DNA of 64,000 bases from Torreya grandis (taxonomy: Eukaryota > Streptophyta > Pinopsida > Cupressales > Taxaceae), in contig JARHVA010000001.1 of NCBI GenBank assembly GCA_037957365.1, positions 9,492,501-9,556,500 of the forward strand, read 5' to 3'. Below are positions 57,841-64,000 of the stretch, in pieces. The stretch's first letter is position 1. Every line of letters starts with the position of its first letter. Position numbers and translations under genes: made by a program. The notes beneath the pieces were generated by a model. That model had not been told where the DNA came from, made no database searches, and worked only from the letters and a program-made list of their open reading frames with translations.

Positions 57841-59120
57841 TGTTTAATCCTAAATTTAGATAAGTGGGTATCTAGGGTTAAGAATATTAAATTATCTTTT
57901 ACACAAGGGTGTTGAACTAATCTAATAAGCAAACTAATTAATAGAAAACTTAGACAAATAATTTTTTGAATTTATTCAACTAAGATTGCTAAAAATAGTA
58001 AAGTATAACTATTGATAGATATTGTAATAAACTTGAAATAAGTGATACTTAGTTGGTCTACCATACATATACAGGTCTAGGCATCAATAATCTATAAGTG
58101 GACTAGAAGATGAACCTAGAATAGTCACCATATTCTGGAAACATATTTTCTATCACCTAAGATGCTTACATCAAATTTTGACAGTTACATTGCTATAAGG
58201 TGTATCCATATGACATAAACTAGAGCCTTTTGGGTTTTCTATCACCTTTATTTGGATGTCTTCAAGTCGTGCACACAGGGTATCATTTTTTTCCAAATGA
58301 TCAAAGCCTAGCTCTTCACCCTTGGAGTGACTGTGGGAAAATGGGTTAGTGAACTCATAGTGTCAAGCTAACCCCAAATATACCTCTATAAATGGGCACC
58401 ACCTACATATCCAATAATATGAATAAGGCCTCAAACTGATTTATTTCTCCCCTACATGTTGGCTTGTGTGTGCACAAGGGTGCAATATGTGGTAATCAAA
58501 TATATGCAGTGACCTAGATTATAACTTGGAAAATATGGATTTTGGGTTATTATTTGCATGATTTATACCTATAGAAATATTTATCTTATGATTTACATGG
58601 AAATAGGGAGAAATAGGGTATATTTTCTCATTTGAATGCTTGATTGAGGACTTATTGGTATATTGCCTTGTTAGTTGTATGTGATTTGCAAGTTATGAAT
58701 GAATGAGGGTTGATATTGTATATATACCAATACGTTTTGGAAATATATTACATTAAATAACTTAGGCTAACATTTTGGATGAATTTTTGGCATTGGACAC
58801 TTTGTTAGGAAAATGGATAGTTATGTCGATGCATGTGTCTGTTTAGGATGTAAGTGTCCATAGAGATAGAAAATAGGCATATGTCCAAAAATAATAGTAA
58901 AGGATAAACATCACATTTATATAATTTTGAATAATATAGATGGAATGGGTCATTAGAATAACAAGGGTTAGATTAAGAGATAAATAATTAGACATAAAGA
59001 GATAGTGAATGCAATCCTTTCAGCAATGAGAAGGTCTAGAACTGAAAGGTACAACCATGATAGTTATTTTTCAAGTGTAAAATACTAAGGTACTATATAA
59101 ATCATATTTTAGTATCTATA
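57841..59120 (-). repeat. 5' LTR of element 4
   Basis: 1,280 bp. TATA at ~58,718-58,726, core at 58,398-58,453. The minus-strand start TGTAG has become TATAG. Confidence 0.88.
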
Positions 59121-59399
59121 GAGGGTTAAAACTATACATAATTCTCACACTTAATTGTGTGTACTTTGTAGAAAGAAATTTGGGCACAATATGGATTTAA
59201 CTATATAAATTCAAAACCCAAATATCAAACTACTAGGTAAAGTGATAGAGCCATTAGAATTCAAGGAAAATATATGAATAAACCATTCAAAATATCATTA
59301 GAATCCTAAAGCTAAGTTCTCCACACCATGATCAAATAGATGAAAGAAAACAAGAAGAGATTGAGATTACCTTGACTCAGATTTTTGACATGGATGTTT

Positions 59400-61236
59400 G
59401 ATCAAGGATGATGGATGCTTGATTATGAACTCCTAAGATTGTTGATTAGTTTGACGTGGATTTATTATGAATCTTGGAGATGGCCTCCCATGTAGGACAA
59501 TAATTGCTTAAATATAAAGAGGAGGGAAAGATCAATGGTGGAGATTTAAACTTGGATGAAGGAGATCAAGGGTTGAGGATTAAAAAGAATTTAAAATTCT
59601 CTGGAAGCCTCTAGATTTATAGTCTTCTAGAGAGGAAGGGTTAAAATAGAGAGGCTTATAGAATCCTCCAATTCTAGAATCCTCAGGGATTAATAAGGCT
59701 TAGATAGGGGATTAGGTAGTGATTAGGTGGATGATTAAAGACTAGGGGTGTAGGAGAGGCTAGGAGTAGGCTAGTGTAAGTGGGTCATAAGAATTTAAAA
59801 TTCTCAAATAATAGGTAAGTGGGGTCAGATTAAGATAAAGAGATGATTAGGTGAATTAATGAAGAAGTGGGGAAGAATATGTTTAGTAATTTAAAAGGAA
59901 TGAAGGGGGATGTTAGATAAATGGCTAGAAAGGGGTGATATTAGTTTAGAATTAGTGGGATAAATTAAAATAAATGAGATAGACAAAATTAGTGTCAACT
60001 AATAGTTATATTAGTGACATTAAATGGAGTGAGTGAATTTAGGTGCATATATTTTACCCCTCTTTGAAATGGAATTATGAGTGAAGTGAAGTGGAAGGAG
60101 TAATGGTCTTTCAAATAAAAACCATGTCGTAGATGAATGTTAGTAGATATGATGTTAGTGGATATGATGCCCTCTCGAGGGGACATGCAAGGAAGAATGA
60201 GACAGATGGCCACTCAAAATAAGAAACAAGGGGTGGGATGCAATGGATAGATGAGGGGATGGGATGCCAAGTGTGATATAGAAGATGAAAAAAATGATCG
60301 ACTTGAGTAGTGAGCTAAAAAATTGATGATGCCCTTGGTAAAGACATATGCACAAGGAGTTAAGATGATGGGTGTCATAGTTGTTGACACATCCTAAGGG
60401 GGAATCAACCATAACATGATGATGATAGGATTAAAGGGTTACAATCTTTAGTCATATCCCAAGAAAGGATGCATTCATGGTAGAGCTATAGGCCAAGATA
60501 GTCAAGGATTTGATAAGATTGATTATGGGTGTAGCTCAAAGCCAAATCCATCAATATGATGTAGGTGATTATAGAGAATAATTAATATGATCAAGTGAAC
60601 AACGAGTAGCAATGATGTCCCTAAAAAAGACACATGAAAGAGAGTGAGAGAGGAAATAGTGGTCAAGCTATCCTTGGGTATCGAAAAGTGGCCAAGTGCT
60701 GCCTACATAGTCTCTAAAGACCTTAAGCCGATGTAGTTATGACTAGAAGATAGATGATAATGATTGATTAGAGGATATGATAATGATGATGGTGAGGATT
60801 AGTGATTAGAGGATGATGTTAGTGATTAGAGGATATGACTCAGATGATTAGATGAGGATTAAAGATTAGATGTTAGTCAAATGGGTTATGAATATTAGAT
60901 TAGTGATGAGAATAAGGAGGATTAGATGAATTAGATAGATGATAAGGTTTAGGTGATCAAACCATCACAAATGTCATAAATATCATCATTGTATAAGCAA
61001 TCTAATAAATATGGCACTTGGTAGTATGTCCCATGATATAAATATAACCAAGAGGATATGGTGCCAAATTGTGTGGGAAAATAGTGAAATTTGCATCCTC
61101 GAGGGCACTTTTGGTGTCTTTATAGCATCCTCATTCATTTCCCAATAAAAAAAATATCTACATGATAAACAAGATATATACATGATAAAAGACATGCAGA
61201 TGAAACAAACAAGTAACACACACATAAGTGTCTACA
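59400..61236 (-). other. Purine-rich LTR/UTR-like region of element 5
   Basis: The plus strand is rich in G and A with many GAT, GATTAG and GATGAT words. It contains the LTR core copy but no convincing TATA at the spacing seen elsewhere. The open frames at 59,995-60,412 and 60,986-61,225 lie on the pyrimidine-rich strand and are not recognised. Confidence 0.4.
60697..60740 (-). other. Copy of the conserved LTR core
   Basis: AGTGCTGCCTACATAG then CTTAAGCCGATGTAGTT. On the minus strand this is the same ACTACAT...GTAGGC block found in all other LTRs of the group. Confidence 0.65.
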
Positions 61237-61552
61237 TGTAGTGTCACAATGCCTTATTTAATTATGGGATGAGTGATTGGGTGATGGGGTAGACTAGGAT
61301 GATCAAGATGTAATTGTGGACTTGGGATAGACTTAGATAAACTAATGATGAAGATTAGGTTTAGGACTTAGATAAGGATATGGATCATATTTTCCCTTGT
61401 TTGTGGGGTAAGGAAGGTCTTTAAATATAGATTTGGTCTCGTAACTAATTAAATAAGTGGCCAATAAAAGTTGATTTAGGAGAAGTGATGACCAATGATT
61501 ACCAACAGATAAGGCCCTATAAGAATATAATCTAGCAAGGAGACTAGGAGAT

Positions 61553-61710
61553 GATGGGATCAAATACCTTTCATACTAGCAAAGAGTAACTAGATGGGTG
61601 CTAGATATGAAGAGGCAATGATAAAGATAGTGATGGGATCAAGTACCTTCCACACTAGCAAATACATGATGTGATGGGTGCTAGGTGTGAATAGGCAATG
61701 ATAGAGAAAT
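61553..61710. repeat. Two-copy 79-bp tandem repeat
   Basis: GATGGGATCAA(A/G)TACCTT starts both copies (61,553 and 61,632). A third partial start follows at ~61,712. Confidence 0.8.
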
Positions 61711-61982
61711 GATGGGTGCCAAACTAAATTCATTGACAAGGTGATGCATGTTAATAATACTTAGTCAAAAGGATGATGAAGATATGATAGGATGGGTGAC
61801 CACTCTGATTTGGTTTTAAGATCAAACATGGTATCCAAAGATGGGAAGATATGAAATGGATGGAGATGGATGCAACTAAGGGATTCAGGATAAGACAAGA
61901 CATCATGGATAATTTTTGGCTTTGTCAAATTTTATGATTTTTAGGATTTTTGACATATTTCAAATTTTAGGGATTTTTTGGA

Positions 61983-62027
61983 ATATATATATATATATAT
62001 ATATATGTATATGTATATGTATATATG
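61983..62027. repeat. (TA)n(TATG)n microsatellite
   Basis: About 45 bp of TA repeats passing into GTATAT units. Confidence 0.9.
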
Positions 62028-62699
62028 AGATTACTAGCAAAGGGAATACGAAGCCTAGCAACCCAGACAAGGATGGAGGGAATGATGGTCAAGATGATAC
62101 AAGGATGAGGGTAATGCAGAAAAGGGGATGAGGACCAAGGAAGAAAGGACTAGGAATTACCAATGACCACATCATGAAGGAACTAGAAGTTGAGTTGCCT
62201 AAGTGTTCAGTGGGGGATATGCCAAGATGATATGAGAATGTGTCTCAAGACACCTTCCTCATCCTTACAAAGGTTAAGAAAAGAAGGAAGGATATGATGG
62301 TGGATGATGGGTTGGACTGAGCTAGATGTGGATGTGTGATATAGACAAGGTTCGTGAGGGATGAGACAAGTATGGATGGATTTTGCCCCCATGTGTTGAG
62401 GTACAATGCAGATAATAGATTATTTTACCATGATGCTAGAAACTAGTTTTTATCATGGTACTTGCCCAAGGTGCCAGAAGATTGGTTTTCACCATTAGAC
62501 GAATGATTTTTTTTGACTTTATTAGGCATCTCATTTTATTGGGGAAGGGCAAGATGTAGGATTGTCGATACTACCTGGATTCTTAGCCAACACCTATTCT
62601 AGGGATATGTGATGCTGGGATCATGTCATCATTACTAGATCTATTGGGGTCCATGTGACCTTTAGTGAATCTTGATGGTGACCCCTCCAGATATCTAGA

Positions 62700-64000
62700 C
62701 TAGGCGTCTTCATTACCCTTAGGAGAGATAATGTTGCTCGATGAGGTGATATGAGGTATATATTTGATTAGGGATTGATTTTGATGGATGATAAGATCAT
62801 GATGGGATGGTATGATGGGTGATGGAGGATTAATACTAAAATGAATGATAGGATCATGATAGGATGGGGTGATTAGTGATGGGGGAGTAGGACTGGCAAT
62901 TGCATACATCGTTGGAGATGTGGGACATCCTTCATTTGATTGGTGCCAATTGACAATATATTACAGGTGATCCAAGACACTTTGACTTTGTGATTCATCT
63001 TTGATATCATCATTTGATGGATGATCAACCATGATTTTGACATCATTTAGATTTTGACTACCCCCTAGTGCCTAATTTTGGGCTTCACTAGGGGAGATTG
63101 ATTTTTGACTTGATAAATGATGATTTTGACATTGACATTCCTCTATTGCTTGATATTGGGATTCACCAAGGGAAGACATATTTAGATTAGGATGATGATT
63201 AGACTTTTCTTGACTTTGACTGATAGGATCAAGGATGACTTGATTATGATTTATGACTTTTGGAATGCGGTCTTAGACCTTTGTACTTGTGGAACACATT
63301 ATATTACTTAAGGAAGGTTCTAATGATATATGTTCCTATTCATCCTTATGGAGGGAGGTGATTAAATGATTATTGATGGGAATAAAGGTATCTATGATGG
63401 ATGGAGGTGGTGGTGAGGGAATGATGAGGTCAATGAGTGGTGATGGGGCAACATAGTTTTCATGGGGGTTCCTAAGATACCTAGTTTTGACATAAGAGAA
63501 AATATCCTCAAGATCAACAAAAAGATCATGAGGATTAATTATATTATATGCATCCAAAGTAGGATCTGATTCACTTTGATAATCTTCAATAGATAAATCT
63601 TGAAAGAACTCATTTATGACTTCATCATCCTAATCAAGATTCAAAGATATGTTTCGTGATGGATTGGAGGTATCTTCAACAAGATAGGCATTATCAACAT
63701 CTGCTATAATGTCAATGGGGGATGATGTTTTTGACAAGGAATCTGATTCATATTTTGGTATTGTACATGATCCTATGAAGATAAGCCTTTTGATGCTAAC
63801 TTTGATGTACAAGATGTAATGCTACTAGCAGAAGGTTCATTATTCATGATTGACCTCTCAATAATGGGTATTTGATGTGATGGGGGAGAGGAAGATGAGG
63901 GAGGAACAATGGATTTGATAAAGAGAGGGATATGGAAGGACTCATGATAGATGGGAGGACTGGGCTCATGAGGAATAAACTCAAATTTGAGGGAGGATAT
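62700..64000 (-). pseudogene. Unrecognised degenerate polyprotein region of element 5
   Basis: About 430 codons on the minus strand read mostly through one frame after a shift near 63,780. It begins outside the window and stops at 62,700. Composition is Ser/Pro/Ile/His/Asp-rich: P-H-E-P-S-P-P near the start, D-L-F-V-D-L-E-D-I-F in the middle (63,557-63,336 open), and Y-H-D-P-I-I-H / H-H-D-L-I-I-H repeats near the end (62,909-62,700 open). No enzyme motif. By position it is the tail after protease, as in element 2. Confidence 0.5.

Larger units (their letters stand above)
53010..59120 (-). mobile_element. Element 4: minus-strand gypsy-type element, gag without pol enzymes
   Basis: LTRs 53,010-54,347 and 57,841-59,120, perfect TSD GAGGG (53,005-53,009 and 59,121-59,125). 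The polypurine tract next to the low-coordinate LTR and the PBS next to the high-coordinate LTR fix minus orientation. The interior (3.5 kb) has gag and a short tail ORF but no RT or integrase. LTR family shared with element 2 and the 14-16 kb element. Confidence 0.9.
59126..64000 (-). mobile_element. Element 5: minus-strand retroelement remnant, open at the window end
   Basis: Holds the right half of the older LTR (from 59,126), a copy of the LTR core at 60,697-60,740 (minus), an A-rich post-coding tract at ~61,905-61,985 like those of elements 2-4, and a polyprotein remnant from 62,700 to the edge. A minus-strand TGTAGACACTT at ~61,237 could be an LTR start, but no polypurine tract is next to it. 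LTR ends are unresolved. Confidence 0.5.

Noticed and set aside
1..64000. CRISPR array, bacterial operons, rRNA or tRNA genes
   Set aside because: No regularly spaced identical repeats, Shine-Dalgarno-led gene strings, or tRNA/rRNA signatures were seen. The content is eukaryotic retroelement DNA.

Overview
The window looks like plant nuclear DNA, probably from a large, transposon-rich seed-plant genome. A gymnosperm would fit, but the sequence does not prove it. It is AT-rich and almost entirely made of old, mutated LTR retrotransposons lying end to end or nested in one another. The one recognisable host gene is a broken, intron-containing copy of a SMAX1-LIKE (SMXL) gene, a family known only from plants. 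I found no intact protein-coding gene, rRNA, tRNA or CRISPR array. Coding calls are degenerate reading frames read through stops and frameshifts.

Region by region. 1-14.1 kb: Ty3/gypsy element 1 (+) with gag, protease, RT-RNase H and integrase, then an unusual ~1,040-codon extra ORF and a 3' LTR. The extra ORF is interrupted by a small minus-strand LTR element (10,327-11,970; TSD TGTAT), and removing that element restores the frame exactly. 14.1-16.2 kb: 5' end of a minus-strand gypsy element. 16.2-18.6 kb: 3' UTR and LTR-like remnants and a small repetitive ORF. 18.6-23.1 kb: SMXL pseudogene (-). 23.1-25.7 kb: AT-rich, empty. 25.7-38.6 kb: element 2 (+; TSD GTGTG), which has a protease but no RT or integrase. 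It carries a 2.1-kb GC-richer LTR-like insert with a GGTTCAA array, and a Copia-like element (32,910-36,937, -). 38.6-43.3 kb: AT-rich DNA with a coiled-coil-like fragment, a microsatellite, a LINE-like 3' end and a 120-bp tandem duplication. 43.3-51.1 kb: element 3 (+), gag-protease only. 53.0-59.1 kb: element 4 (-; TSD GAGGG), inserted into an older related LTR. 59.1-64 kb: element 5 (-), with an unrecognised degenerate polyprotein on a strongly purine-asymmetric strand.

Elements 2, 3, 4, 5 and the 14-16 kb fragment share a layout. They have long LTRs (~1.2-1.36 kb where both ends are visible) and, in all but element 5, a fixed TATA-to-core spacing inside the LTR. Where visible they also share a PBS beginning TTTGGTGAA or TTTAATGAA, an A-rich tract after the coding region, and 3' UTR repeats. 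None shows RT or integrase, so they look like a non-autonomous group that would need enzymes from elsewhere. Element 1, the only one here with a full pol, is too decayed to have supplied them recently.
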